Source: Liquidambar formosana
Taxonomy: Eukaryota > Streptophyta > Magnoliopsida > Saxifragales > Altingiaceae
Assembly (NCBI GenBank): GCA_039720395.1
Contig: CM077822.1
Coordinates: 19,488,589 to 19,552,588, forward strand
Length of the DNA stretch: 64,000 bases
Reading direction: 5' to 3'
Shown: positions 11,405-21,733 of the stretch, piece after piece
How the letters are laid out: the number at the start of each line of letters is the position of its first letter
How positions within the stretch are numbered: the stretch's first letter is position 1
Program-made: the position numbers and the translations under genes
The notes under the pieces: model-generated
Seen by the model: only the letters and a program-made list of their open reading frames with translations
The model's database searches: none
Told to the model about the DNA's origin: nothing

Positions 11405-13918
11405 AAGCTGCTATCAGGTAGGCCAAGGTCTTCTTCTTCATGGATCTCCGCAATGACACCACATTCAAGGTACCAATTCAGGAATGGCACGGTAGCATGG
11501 CTAATGGATGAACCCTGGAGTTCTTCAATGGTCGAGTCTTCCACGGTGAGGATCATGTCTTGGAACATTTCAGTCATAGCCCCCGCATCAAGGTTCTCTG
11601 ACCAGTCCTCCTCTTTCTTTTCCCAGAACTCATCATTGATGGCATCATCATCCACCATTTCAGCTGTGATTGGATACCATTCGGTGAAGAAGATTTCAAA
11701 ACCCGGAACTCGGATCTTGGTAGCTTGGTCAAAGGTGGGCTCTGGAAACCCGCAATATAGAAAATCATCCCCTTCTTTGACGAAGTAACCATTCAAAGTA
11801 GGTCGATATGGCGAGATCTTCAGGTCTGGCACCCTTCCCTCGGCTTTGGCTCTTACTTTCTCTTTGTTCCTCTTCAGCATTTCCGCATAATCATTTTTGG
11901 AGGGCTCATATCCTAACCCAAAAGTATATGAGGTGACACGGCTTTGAATAGACGTAGGGATCCCTTGTTGGCGACGCCCTAGCCCCATGCCTGGGAAGAA
12001 ACTCATCCTTCTCATGATTTCACCAACATGCAAGTTGCCATGGGGGCAAAAGTCCAAGGGTATTAATTCACCCTTTTCGAGCTCTTTTTCAATGCATTGG
12101 ACATAGTCAAACCCAGATAACGGTATCGCTGCTGATTCAGGTTGTATCTCACATATAGGCACACCTGCGAGTTTCAATTCATAGTCCCCTTGAAGCGTTA
12201 CTATGGCTCCTTCATATGGAAACTTCACCTTTTGATGGAGTGAAGATGGCACAGCCCCAGCGGGATGGATCCAAGGTCGGCCCAACAGCAAGTTGAAACA
12301 TGACGGCACATCTAACACTTGGAATTCCACCCTAAATTCAGTGGGTCCCATGATAAGAGGCAAAGTAACCACCCCTATTACTTCTCGGCGGGTGTTGTCA
12401 TAAGCTCTTACGCTCTCCCCAGATGGTGTGAAATCAGTGGGTCCCAAACCCAAAACAGTGGCAGTTCGGAGAGGACATACATTCAGTGCGGACCCATTGT
12501 CGATAAGAACGGTGGGAACCCTCTTCCCCATAGTGTCAACGGTCACATAGAGAGCTTGAGAATGGCTCGGCCCGCTTTTAGGTAGGTCTACATCGGTGAA
12601 CACGATGGTTGAGTTCTTGGGAGTTGGATTCACCAAATGTACCAATCCCTCGGGGGATGTGTCAACGGGCACTTGTATCTGATTCAACAGTTTCAACATG
12701 GTCTGTCTGTGCTTATGCGAGGCCATGAGCAAGCCCCAAATAGTAATGTTGGCATTGGTCTTCTTCAGCTGCCTAAGCACTTCATCCTCTTCTTCTTGCA
12801 AGCTAGGACGCCTCTGCCCTTCCAAATCTTCCAACGGATTTTCAGATTCTAGTTGGGGAGGCTTGAAATGACGACCCCCTCTGGTTATATGGTCCAACTC
12901 ATCATCGCTAGCCCATATGTCATGGACTTCCTCGAAGTCATTCATCAAGTCATCCCATTCTATCATGTCGATGCTCTCCATCTCTGTTGGCAAGTCATCC
13001 CAACCTGAAGGGACTATCGGCTCATCTAATATCGGACTTGGGCTTGAGTACAGCACATAGTAATCATATTTCCCCAACGCTTCACCTAATAGGCCAACCT
13101 GAGGATCCCCTGCTTCATATCTTTCTTTCAGCTCTTGTTGGATAGATTTCTTTGGCAACAACAAAACCTTTTGGTCAATGAGGTCTTGGATGATCTTCTT
13201 TAGTATAGAACAAGCCTGGGTGTCATGGCTGGGTGCACGATGGTATTGGCAATATTGGTGAGGGGTTGATGGTCTTGGCTTTGGTGGAAGTGGCATGATA
13301 AGGTTGTTATTGCGGCAAATGGTGAAGAGACGGGTTAAGGTCATGGGGAGCGGAGTGTATTGTCTCATGGGATGGCGAGGGCAAGAGGATTCAACCCCAA
13401 TGGCATTTATGGTGTTAGGTGGGGGTGTGTTGTTGTGTGATGGGAGAGGATTACGGGTGACATTTAGACGGGTTGGTGGTGAAATGACTTGCTTGTCAAT
13501 GAGGTCTTGGACTTGGTGGCGAAGGCGAATACAGCGATTGTTGGCATGGCCTTTGGATTGATGGTACTTGCAGTACTCATTCTCATTGTAGCTCTTGGGT
13601 AAGGGATTTGGTGGAAGTCTTGGGTCGAGTGGCTTCAATAGGTCACGACTTATGAGCTTTTCAAGGACTCTTTCGAGTGGCATGAATAGGTCAGTGAATT
13701 GGCGAGGTGGGTTGACATCATTGAGAGAAAAGGGTTGGATTAGTTGAGTTATGGTGTTGACCTCGGCATTGTTCTTCCCAGTAAAGTTTGTCTTGCGACT
13801 CCTCACTTCCTCAGTCTTGATTGTCCCATCATTGATAGCATCTTCAACCTGCGTGCCAGCCCCAATGAGAGCTTTGAAATTTGGGAAATAGTGGGCAAAT
13901 AGGTGCTTGTGATACACG
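11401..13918 (-). pseudogene. gag-pro: A2 gag-protease, C-terminal part
   Basis: Continues the gag gene of A2 after the B1 insertion. It contains the end of the gag domain, both CX2HX4HX4C knuckles, the protease D-N-G-S and LLLGRPW motifs and the G-patch-like segment, and is open for 838 codons to TAG at 11401-11403. It lacks a start of its own: the first codon here is TAT of the interrupted frame. It lacks the A1 frameshift, which shows that the A1 lesion arose in A1. The N-terminal part is at 35191-36011. Confidence 0.93.
13914..13918 (+). repeat. Target site duplication of B1, left copy (right copy 35186-35190)
   Basis: ACACG flanks both ends of B1 exactly. Removing B1 and one copy restores the A2 gag reading frame. 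Confidence 0.95.
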
Positions 13919-14632
13919 TGTCACACCCCATTTTTGCCACCTGTCACCTTAGCTAGGGTTTGTCATTGCATGAGTCTTTTTGTTTCCTTTTTGAGTCTAG
14001 TCTTTTGCATTGAGTTTCTAGGGTCCTAAGGATGGTGTGTATGAATTTTGGTTCGATTTGGAGTTGATCTCGAGGGTTAATTAGAACTTTTGTGACTTGA
14101 GGGGCATAATCGTCTTTTTGATCACAAACTTTCCATTTGACCTTGAAATGATCTCCAAGTTGCCAATTGGAGTTCATATGGTTGTATTTGAGGTATTTGT
14201 GGGTTCAATTCGATGAATTGAAGGTTCGGGATTAGAATGGCTCATTAAGGCTCAGGTTGGCTAAAAGACCTACTTCGGGTTAGCTCGAATTGGCTCATGA
14301 TTTTCACTCTATGACTACTCATTTGACCTTGATTGGTCTTGATTTCATCCCCAAATGTGTTTAGGGAGGTTGAATTTCGAATTGGAAAGCATTCGGTGCG
14401 ACCCTATGTGCATACCTAAGCTAAGCGATGGTGAGGCATAGCGGTTAACCACCTTTGTAGGACTCAACCATGCAGCCATGGCTAGGGTTTCTCACCCTCA
14501 AGTGACTCAAATTACATTCCCCTTCGAAACACGGTCGTTTTGGCTTTCGTTTCGTCAAAATCGGAGTTAATTTGAACCCTAAAACACATTTGGAAGTCAA
14601 AGGGGTCAAAAATGGGCATATGCTGACAGAGC

Positions 14633-14712
14633 CTCGGGTGACCACCCAGGCCTGGGCGGCTAGCCGCCTGGGCCCAGGCTGCTAGCCGCCCAGCCCCAGG
14701 TGGTCACCCGAG
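14633..14712 (+). promoter_or_regulatory. GC-rich palindrome in the B1 5' LTR, upstream of the TATA box
   Basis: Perfect 14-bp outer arms CTCGGGTGACCACC / GGTGGTCACCCGAG enclose a second inverted repeat based on GGCGGCTAGCCGCC. It lies about 190 bp upstream of TATAAATA. Near-identical copies lie at 26862-26941 and 32594-32673, and a diverged one at 30154-30230. Confidence 0.75.
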
Positions 14713-14899
14713 CCACTTTCCTTTTTTGAGCCTTGACGCGGCTCCCACCCTATTTTCTCGGATTTGCTCGCCTTTGGCCGCCATTTAACCCTAATTTCAG
14801 CCCTTTTTGACCTACTTGAGCCCCAAGGTAACCTCTAAGAGCCCTTGGATCAATCCCTAGGGTTTTAATCCCAACCATTGAGGATTTTCCCTCAATCCC

Positions 14900-14907
14900 T
14901 ATAAATA
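14900..14907 (+). promoter_or_regulatory. TATA box of the B1 5' LTR
   Basis: TATAAATA followed by a C-rich segment. The same motif is found at the equivalent place in the 3' LTR (32861) and the solo LTR (44033). Confidence 0.7.
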
Positions 14908-17229
14908 CCCCCTTATACTTCAGCAATAGGGAGACACTTTGGAGGCACTTTGGTGAGACTTGGAGGCTATGGCAGCCATCCTTAGGGTAGTTTAACCTAA
15001 ACTTAGAGTGAGAGAGTGTGAGAGAAAGCTTGAAGGAAGGCTGGAGCATTGCTTGAAGGCTTGAAGGAGGTTGTTTCCAGCAGCACACAAGAGGAGGAGG
15101 ACTCTCTACAGCAGCCACAAAAGGTATACCCCTCCCCCTTTCTCTCTTTCATTCAAACTAGGGTTTTTTTTGCATAGCTTTGCATTACTTCATGTTAAAA
15201 GCTTATTGTTTTATCATGTGTTGATGCTTCTAATGCTTAGAATACATGATTAGGATATTGTCTATGGCTGGTTTTGCATGATATAATGTCATTCTATGTG
15301 GTTTTATGAGTCTTTGTGTTTTTAGGGTTTTTTTTAGAGTCTTTTCTAGGGTTTTACATGGAATAGTCATTATTTCATGTTAAAGTTTGTGTTTTTATTG
15401 TGTTTTGTTGTTAGTATGCATGATTAGGATCATATTTGTGGGCTGTTTAGTATGCTAGGATGTTATTCCATGTGATTTACTGCATGTTTGGGACTTTAGG
15501 GTTTCCTTAGTGCTGAAACGGTTTTCTGCATGAAATAACTCTTTTGCATATTAAAGTTTGTGTTTTTGCTGTGTTTTGCTATTTCTATTAGTATGTATGC
15601 ATGTTTAGGATCATGTTTGTGGGCTGTCTAGTATGCTAGGATGCTATTCCATGTGATTTACTGCATGTTTAGGATTCTAGGGTTTCCTTAGTGCTGAAAT
15701 TGAGTTTATGCTTAGAATAGCTATATTTCATGTGCAAGCTTGTATTTTTCTCATGTGTGGATGCTTCTATTGATTAATATGCATGATTAGCATGATGTCT
15801 ATGATGGGCTTTGCATGATTTAAAGTTATTCAATGTGTTTTTTAGCACAATTGTGATTCTAGGGTTTTTATCATCCTTGTGTGAGTTTAGTTGCATATAG
15901 CATGATAGCTTAGGGTTTTTTCTTGTGTTTTCTTCATAGTTGACATATATGTGCTGCATATTTGATAGCTATGACATTTTTTTTGCATTCATAGTAGTTG
16001 ATTTTAGGGTTTTTTGCATGTCATTGCATGTAGGGTTGAATTAGGGTTTTAGTTAGCTTATGATTCATGTTGTTGCATGACTTGTGGTTGATTTTGAGCC
16101 TTATTTCAATTCTGTCCAGATCTGTTATTTGTCCTTGATATGATATTTTGAGCATGTGTTAGCCCATGTTTGGGCATGATAATGGCTTGATTTGGCATCT
16201 AGCTTGTTTGGTTGGTATTTTTGGTATGTTTTGCATGGAAATTGCAGGTGCTTTGACAGGTACAACAGGTGCAACTACCCCACCAATGTGGGGTGGTTAT
16301 TTTGGCTATTGTGAGATGAAATCTTACAAATAAGGTAATTACCCTATGCAATAGGGTGGTTACTTTGACAGGTTGCTTTTGCTTAAGGTAAGTAGGGTGT
16401 GAGGGTGCCCCAATTCACCCTTCTTTCCTTTCCTTGAAACTTTCCCTTTCTCCCCCCCCTAGGGTTGTTTCCTAATAGAGGGGTATGGTAGATTCTATAG
16501 TTTCCTTTCAATAAAGATACCTTTTAAATCAAAGTTTCCATCTTTATCAAAATTCCATATCTTACCAAAATTCTTTTGAGAATCATTTATTTTGGAAACT
16601 TACCATGTTTTACTTGAAAGGAAACTTAGGGTTTACCATAGGCCTTGATTAGGTTATAACCCTATTCCCTTTCGAACTACGTGGACTTTGATCCATGTAT
16701 TTCCATACATGGTACGTAGGCGCTCTTCGTGAGGTTCAAGTCCGCCCTAGGATACTAAGTATCCTAGGTTTTCTTCTCCCCCCTCTTTCTTTTTTCTGTT
16801 TTTTCTTTGATTTACATGATTATATGGATGAATGAATGAATGATATGCATGCTGTCTTGTGATGATAACTGTTGATTTATGTGTGATTAAGACTTTGATT
16901 TAGCCCAATTAAATTAAGAGACCGTTTAGGGCGATATGGGTGCCTATAGGCTTTGCCTAGAACCTTCCCATATCGTAACTTAGCCTCCGAATCCCCGAAT
17001 TCTCTGGTTTCCAAAAGATCATTTGCCTTACCATTTTTAAATATGGAGTCAATCTTTTGTTTTCCTAAAACAAAACCGTTTTTAGGGTTTTCCTTGTTTC
17101 CTTTAAAAAATAAGGTGGCGACTCCTTTCTTTTTCCAAACCCATTCGTGGGCCCTCTTTTCCTGGGTCCACAGATTGGCGACTTTTAAACCCTCCTGTGG
17201 GCCTTAACCATTTCTGGGGTTCACAGAAC

Positions 17230-17247
17230 TGGCGACTCCACTGGGGA
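17230..17247 (+). other. Primer binding site of B1 (tRNA-Arg)
   Basis: TGGCGACTCCACTGGGGA, four bases after the LTR. It is fully complementary to the 3' end of plant tRNA-Arg(ACG) including CCA, as remembered. Ogre elements are known to use tRNA-Arg. Confidence 0.88.
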
Positions 17248-17972
17248 TTTGTGGGCTAGACTCTATACAATTTGATTGGGCTAAGTTAATTTCTTTTGTT
17301 TAATTAAAATCAATCACATTGCATTCGCTTGATTGTGTGCTTTCATTTATTGCATTGTGTGCGCAAACTCTTGCATGCTAGGATCGATGTCCCTTGCCAC
17401 TGACGGGCCTAGCCTCAACCTTGGTTTTCCTGATTCCATGAGTTGGGGCGAAAGCTCTCAACCTCTCTTGCCAAGTACCCTTGGGCTTGCCCTTGGGTAT
17501 ATTAAATGAGTTAATCACGTACTGCTGGACCCACGCGGCGTTCCTGATGCCACATGTGGTTAGGTATAAAGATTGCTCAAGCAAGTGAAGGACCCCAGCC
17601 TACCCTTATCATTAGTCCATATAGACAGACTTGTAGGACACTATGGTTTCACCTTTATGCACCCACATTGTTTGTAATGATATCATGACCGTGTTTGTGA
17701 TGTGCTTAATGGACAATTAATAGAGGACCTTTGCACCCTATATCCTTAATACGTACCTTTCGCCCATGACCCTTGCAAAGGTGATTGGATTAAAAGGGAC
17801 TAATTGAGTATATATGATGTGAAGTCATTGAGACAAATATGGAAGCCTAGGACATACCCTTAGGATGAGAGACTGATTGTTCCCTTTCGTAGAGGAGTGA
17901 GAGGACGTACTGGCTTGGATCCGCGACCAGCAAGGGCGCTTAGTGAAAATTGATTCTACCAACCAGTCAGAT
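17248..17972 (+). other. Untranslated leader of B1
   Basis: No supported gene. Shares blocks with the A1 leader. A pyrimidine-rich stretch ending TAG at about 17890-17892 could act as acceptor for the LTR donor at 16388. Confidence 0.65.
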
Positions 17973-20900
17973 ATGGCCGACGAAGCAACTAGTGAAGGGG
18001 GTTTTGATGTTGAGACTTGTTTGAAGGCTATCATGACCAAGCTTGATTACACCACTGATGTATCCGAGAGAGCATTGAAAATGGCCCAAGATATCCAACA
18101 TAAGATGTCCGAACCCGAACAGAATAATGGCCGTACCCCGGGGGATAACACCGAAAATGGGACCCAGTCTGGAGAAGGCACTAAGACCAATGATGGGGGA
18201 AGCACTCAGCCCAAAGGGAATGAATCACCTGAAGTTTTTAACCTAGAAGGGGGAAGTAAGGGGAAGACCTCTGATACAGACTCTGTGCTGGCTAGCAAGG
18301 TAGAAGCCTTGGAAAGAACTATAAAGGGAATCCGTAGGACAGATGACATGGTGGATGTACGTACCCTATCTTTGTTTCCTCAAGCTCGTATTCCACTACA
18401 ATTCAAGATGCCCGAATTAGAAAAGTTTGATGGAACGGGTTGCCCCAAGACCCATTTGAAAATGTATGTGCGAGCTATGCACCCTCGAGGAGCGACAGAT
18501 GAACTCTTGGCCCAAATGTTCCATGAAACCCTAGCCACTTCTGCCTTAAAGTGGTTCCTAGCCTTGGATGAGAATAGAACCCGGACTTGGGAGGACATAT
18601 GTAATGAGTTTTCAGAGCACTACAAGTACAACACTGAAGTGGATGTCACAAGAAGGGACCTAGAGACCACAAAACAAGGGGCTAATGAGACCTTTTCCGC
18701 TTTCATTACAAGGTGGAGGCAAAAGGCCTCGAGAATGGCAGATAGACCGAATGAGGAAGATCAGATTCAGTTGGTGGTTAAGAACCTATTGCCGGTGTAT
18801 CACAAGCACCTCTTTGCTCACTACTTCCCTAATTTCAAGGCTCTTATCGGAGCAGGTACACAAGTTGAGGATGCCATTGCCGATGGGTCAATCAAGACAG
18901 AAGAAATCCAAAAGAGCCGCAGACCGAACTTTGCTGGGAAAAACAATGCCGAGGTCAATGCCATAGCCCAACCCATTCAACCTATCTCCCTAAATGACAC
19001 CAACCCACCTCGCCAATTCACCGAGCTGCATATGCCACTTGAGAAAGTACTTGAAAAGCTAAAAAGCCGAGGCCTGTTGAAACCTCTCGACCCAAGACCA
19101 CCACCAAATCCATTGCCCAAGAGCTACAATGAGAATGAATACTGCAAATTCCACCAAGCCAAAGGCCACTCAACCAACCGTTGCTATCGCCTTAGGCATG
19201 AGATCCAAGACTTACTTGACAAGCAAATCATCTCACCACCAACTCCACCAAATCGCCCAAATGTCACTCAAAATCCACTTCCCTCTCATAATTCATCCAA
19301 CTCCATAAATGCCATTGAAGCCGACCCATCTCGACCTTGCCTACCCATAAGACAATACACTCCATTACCCATGTCCTTGACCCAAGCCTTTTACCAATGC
19401 TGTAACCAAGGCCTTATCATACTTCACCCTCCAAAGCCAAGACCCCAAACACCCCATCAATATTGCCAATACCATGGTATACCCGGCCATGACACTGAGG
19501 ACTGTGCTATGTTGAGAAAGGTCGTTCAAGACCTCATTGATCAAAAGACCCTGCAATTGCCAAAGAAGTCCATCCAACAGCAGTTGAAAGAAAGGTACGA
19601 AGTAGGAGACCCTCAAGTGGGGTTATTGGGAGAACCTTCGGGGAAGTTTGATTACTATGTGCTTTATCCTGATCCATTGCCAAGTGAGCCCATAATTCCC
19701 ACGGGCTGGGATGATATACCCGAAGAGGTGCAGATGGAGGACATTGACATGATTGAATGGGATGACCTGATGGGTGACACAAATGAAATTGATGACATAT
19801 GGGCTAGTGATGAAGAAGTAGACCACATGACAAGAGGGGGTCGCCATTTCAAGCCTCCGCACTTGGAATCTAATAATCCACTGGGTGAGTTAGATAAGCG
19901 CCTTGATGTGCAAGAAGAAGAGGATGAAGTACTCCGACAATTGAAGAAGACCAATGCCAATATCACCATATGGGGCTTGCTTATGGCCTCTCACAAGCAC
20001 AGACAGACAGTGTTGAAGTTGTTAAATCAGATACAGGTTCCGGTTGATTTGTCCCCTGAGGGATTGGTGAATCTAGTAAACCCTGCTCCAAAGAATTCCA
20101 CTATAGTGTTCACAGAGGCAGACTTACCTAAGAGTGGGCCAAGCCACTCCCAAGCCTTGCATATAACTGTTGATACCATGGGGAAGAGGGTTCCCACAGT
20201 TTTGATTGATAATGGTTCCGCACTAAATGTATGTCCCTTGAGAACTGCAACTGTTTTGGGCTTGGGGCCCACTGATTTCATTCCATCTGGGCAGATAGTG
20301 AGGGCGTATGATAATACCCGTAGAGAAGTAATTGGGATGATCACTTTACCTTTAATCATGGGACCCACAGAGTTCAGAGTAGAGTTTCAAGTCTTGGATG
20401 TGCCGTCATGCTTTAATCTGTTATTGGGAAGGCCTTGGATTCATCCTGCTGGGGCTGTACCATCGTCATTGCATCAAAAGGTAAAGTTCCCTCATGAGGG
20501 AGCCATTGTTACACTTCAAGGGGACTATGATTTGAAAATGGCGGGTGTACCCATATGTGAAATAAAACCAGAATCAGTTGAGATACCCTTGTCGGGGTTT
20601 GAGTATGTGCAATGCATTGAAAAGGAGTTGGAAAAGGAAGAACTGATCCCCCTTGACTATTGTCCCCATGGTAATTTACATGTTGGTGAGATAATGCGGA
20701 AAATGAATTTCTTCCCGGGTATGGGCCTAGGGCGTCGCCAACAAGGAATTCCCCATTCTGTTCAAAGCCGGGTTGTTTCCTACACTTTTGGGTTAGGATA
20801 TGAGCCCACTAAGAATGACTATGCAGAAATGACAAGGAGGAATAAGGAGAAGGGAAAAGCTAGAGCAGAAGGAAGGGTGCCAGACTTTAAGATTTCACCA

Positions 20901-21539
20901 TACAGGCCGACTCTGAATGGCCATTTCATCAAGGAAGGGGATGACTTCCTGTACTGTGGGTTCACAGAGCCTATGTTCAATCCAACAACCAAGATCAGAA
21001 TCCCAGGATTTGAGATTTTCTTCACCGAGTGGTATCTAATCACCGCTGAAATGGTGGATGATGAAGCCATCAATGACAGTTATTGGGAGAAGAAAGAAGA
21101 AGATTGGGTGGAGCACATGGATTCTGAAACCATGGTCACTTTGTTCCAAGACATGGTCCTTACCATAGGGTTTGAAGGTGTACAAGAGGAAGAGCCATCA
21201 CACTATTGCACTTTTTACCCAAGTTCTGATCCAGCATTGGCAGATAAGGATTTTTGTGACAAGTACTTTACAGATGGGCCGAATCCTCAGAGCTTGACAA
21301 GTTGGTACAATTCTGTGGGAAAGAAGAAAGAAGACTGGGTGGAGCACATGGATTCTGAAACCATGGTCACCATGTTCCAAGATATGGTTCTTACTTTGGG
21401 GGAGTCAGCAACAGAAGATTGCCAAGATTCGTCAATTCACCATGCAACCATGCCACTTCACAATTGGTACCTAGAAGATGGAGCCATTGCAGAGATCCTT
21501 GAAGAGGAAGATCATGACCTGCCTGATAGTAGCTTGTAG
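17973..21539 (+). CDS. gag-pro: B1 gag-protease polyprotein, intact
   Basis: Forms the virus-like particle and provides the maturation protease. The start is the ATG giving MADEATSEGG; the frame is open ten codons further up from a GTG, but the ATG matches A1 and A2. About 1188 residues. Order: acidic low-complexity N-terminus (1-130), gag domain (about 165-300), two CX2HX4HX4C knuckles (about residues 390 and 497), acidic region, aspartic protease with D-N-G-S near residue 746 and LLLGRPW downstream, G-patch-like GMGLGRRQQG near residue 915. Its C-terminus carries about 77 extra residues compared with A1 and A2, including a repeat of WVEHMDSETMVT. The stop TAG overlaps the predicted intron donor, so splicing would fuse this frame to pol. 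No internal lesions seen. Confidence 0.95.
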   Translation: MADEATSEGGFDVETCLKAIMTKLDYTTDVSERALKMAQDIQHKMSEPEQNNGRTPGDNTENGTQSGEGTKTNDGGSTQPKGNESPEVFNLEGGSKGKTSDTDSVLASKVEALERTIKGIRRTDDMVDVRTLSLFPQARIPLQFKMPELEKFDGTGCPKTHLKMYVRAMHPRGATDELLAQMFHETLATSALKWFLALDENRTRTWEDICNEFSEHYKYNTEVDVTRRDLETTKQGANETFSAFITRWRQKASRMADRPNEEDQIQLVVKNLLPVYHKHLFAHYFPNFKALIGAGTQVEDAIADGSIKTEEIQKSRRPNFAGKNNAEVNAIAQPIQPISLNDTNPPRQFTELHMPLEKVLEKLKSRGLLKPLDPRPPPNPLPKSYNENEYCKFHQAKGHSTNRCYRLRHEIQDLLDKQIISPPTPPNRPNVTQNPLPSHNSSNSINAIEADPSRPCLPIRQYTPLPMSLTQAFYQCCNQGLIILHPPKPRPQTPHQYCQYHGIPGHDTEDCAMLRKVVQDLIDQKTLQLPKKSIQQQLKERYEVGDPQVGLLGEPSGKFDYYVLYPDPLPSEPIIPTGWDDIPEEVQMEDIDMIEWDDLMGDTNEIDDIWASDEEVDHMTRGGRHFKPPHLESNNPLGELDKRLDVQEEEDEVLRQLKKTNANITIWGLLMASHKHRQTVLKLLNQIQVPVDLSPEGLVNLVNPAPKNSTIVFTEADLPKSGPSHSQALHITVDTMGKRVPTVLIDNGSALNVCPLRTATVLGLGPTDFIPSGQIVRAYDNTRREVIGMITLPLIMGPTEFRVEFQVLDVPSCFNLLLGRPWIHPAGAVPSSLHQKVKFPHEGAIVTLQGDYDLKMAGVPICEIKPESVEIPLSGFEYVQCIEKELEKEELIPLDYCPHGNLHVGEIMRKMNFFPGMGLGRRQQGIPHSVQSRVVSYTFGLGYEPTKNDYAEMTRRNKEKGKARAEGRVPDFKISPYRPTLNGHFIKEGDDFLYCGFTEPMFNPTTKIRIPGFEIFFTEWYLITAEMVDDEAINDSYWEKKEEDWVEHMDSETMVTLFQDMVLTIGFEGVQEEEPSHYCTFYPSSDPALADKDFCDKYFTDGPNPQSLTSWYNSVGKKKEDWVEHMDSETMVTMFQDMVLTLGESATEDCQDSSIHHATMPLHNWYLEDGAIAEILEEEDHDLPDSSL

Positions 21540-21714
21540 GTTCCTTAGTTAGAAGTCTTTCCTGCTTTCAATAAAGTGTGTCCGCCTATCCCATTTTGTG
21601 GAGATAGGAGTCGTTTCATAGTTGTGGCACCAAATTTTGGTTTCCTTTTCAAGTTTGTGTCTTTTTGTTTGTTCCTTTAATGAAGTGTGTTTCTTTTATA
21701 TATTTTGCTTGCAG
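21536..21714 (+). other. Predicted intron joining gag-pro to pol in B1
   Basis: Donor TT/GTAGGT at the gag-pro stop; acceptor with pyrimidine-rich tract ending TTGCTTGCAG at 21714. Excision of 179 nt removes the stop and keeps the frame (phase 2). The same arrangement is found in A1 at a diverged sequence, which supports function. Confidence 0.68.
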
Positions 21715-21733
21715 TGTTTCCTTTCTCTCTTCT

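Larger units (their letters stand above)
13919..17225 (+). repeat. 5' LTR of B1
   Basis: Starts TGTCACACCCC and ends GGGGTTCACA. It contains the 80-bp GC-rich palindrome (14633-14712), a TATA box (14900), an internal tandem duplication of about 180 bp (about 15417-15720), a consensus splice donor (AAG/GTAAGT at 16385-16393), hairpins at 16693-16712, 16746-16768 and 16932-16975, and PBS-like echoes close to its end. No protein-coding gene is apparent. Confidence 0.95.

Noticed and set aside
14633..14712. GC-rich palindrome as a transcription terminator or a MITE
   Set aside because: No target duplication around it, it sits upstream of TATA boxes at fixed spacing, and the locus is not bacterial.
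14750..15118. 122-codon minus-strand ORF in the B LTRs (also 32711, 43873)
   Set aside because: It crosses the LTR promoter and transcript start, differs between copies by frame-insensitive changes and matches no known family.
15300..16030. TAGGGTTTT motifs resembling plant telomere repeats (TTTAGGG)
   Set aside because: Scattered single motifs in AT-rich LTR DNA, never in tandem.
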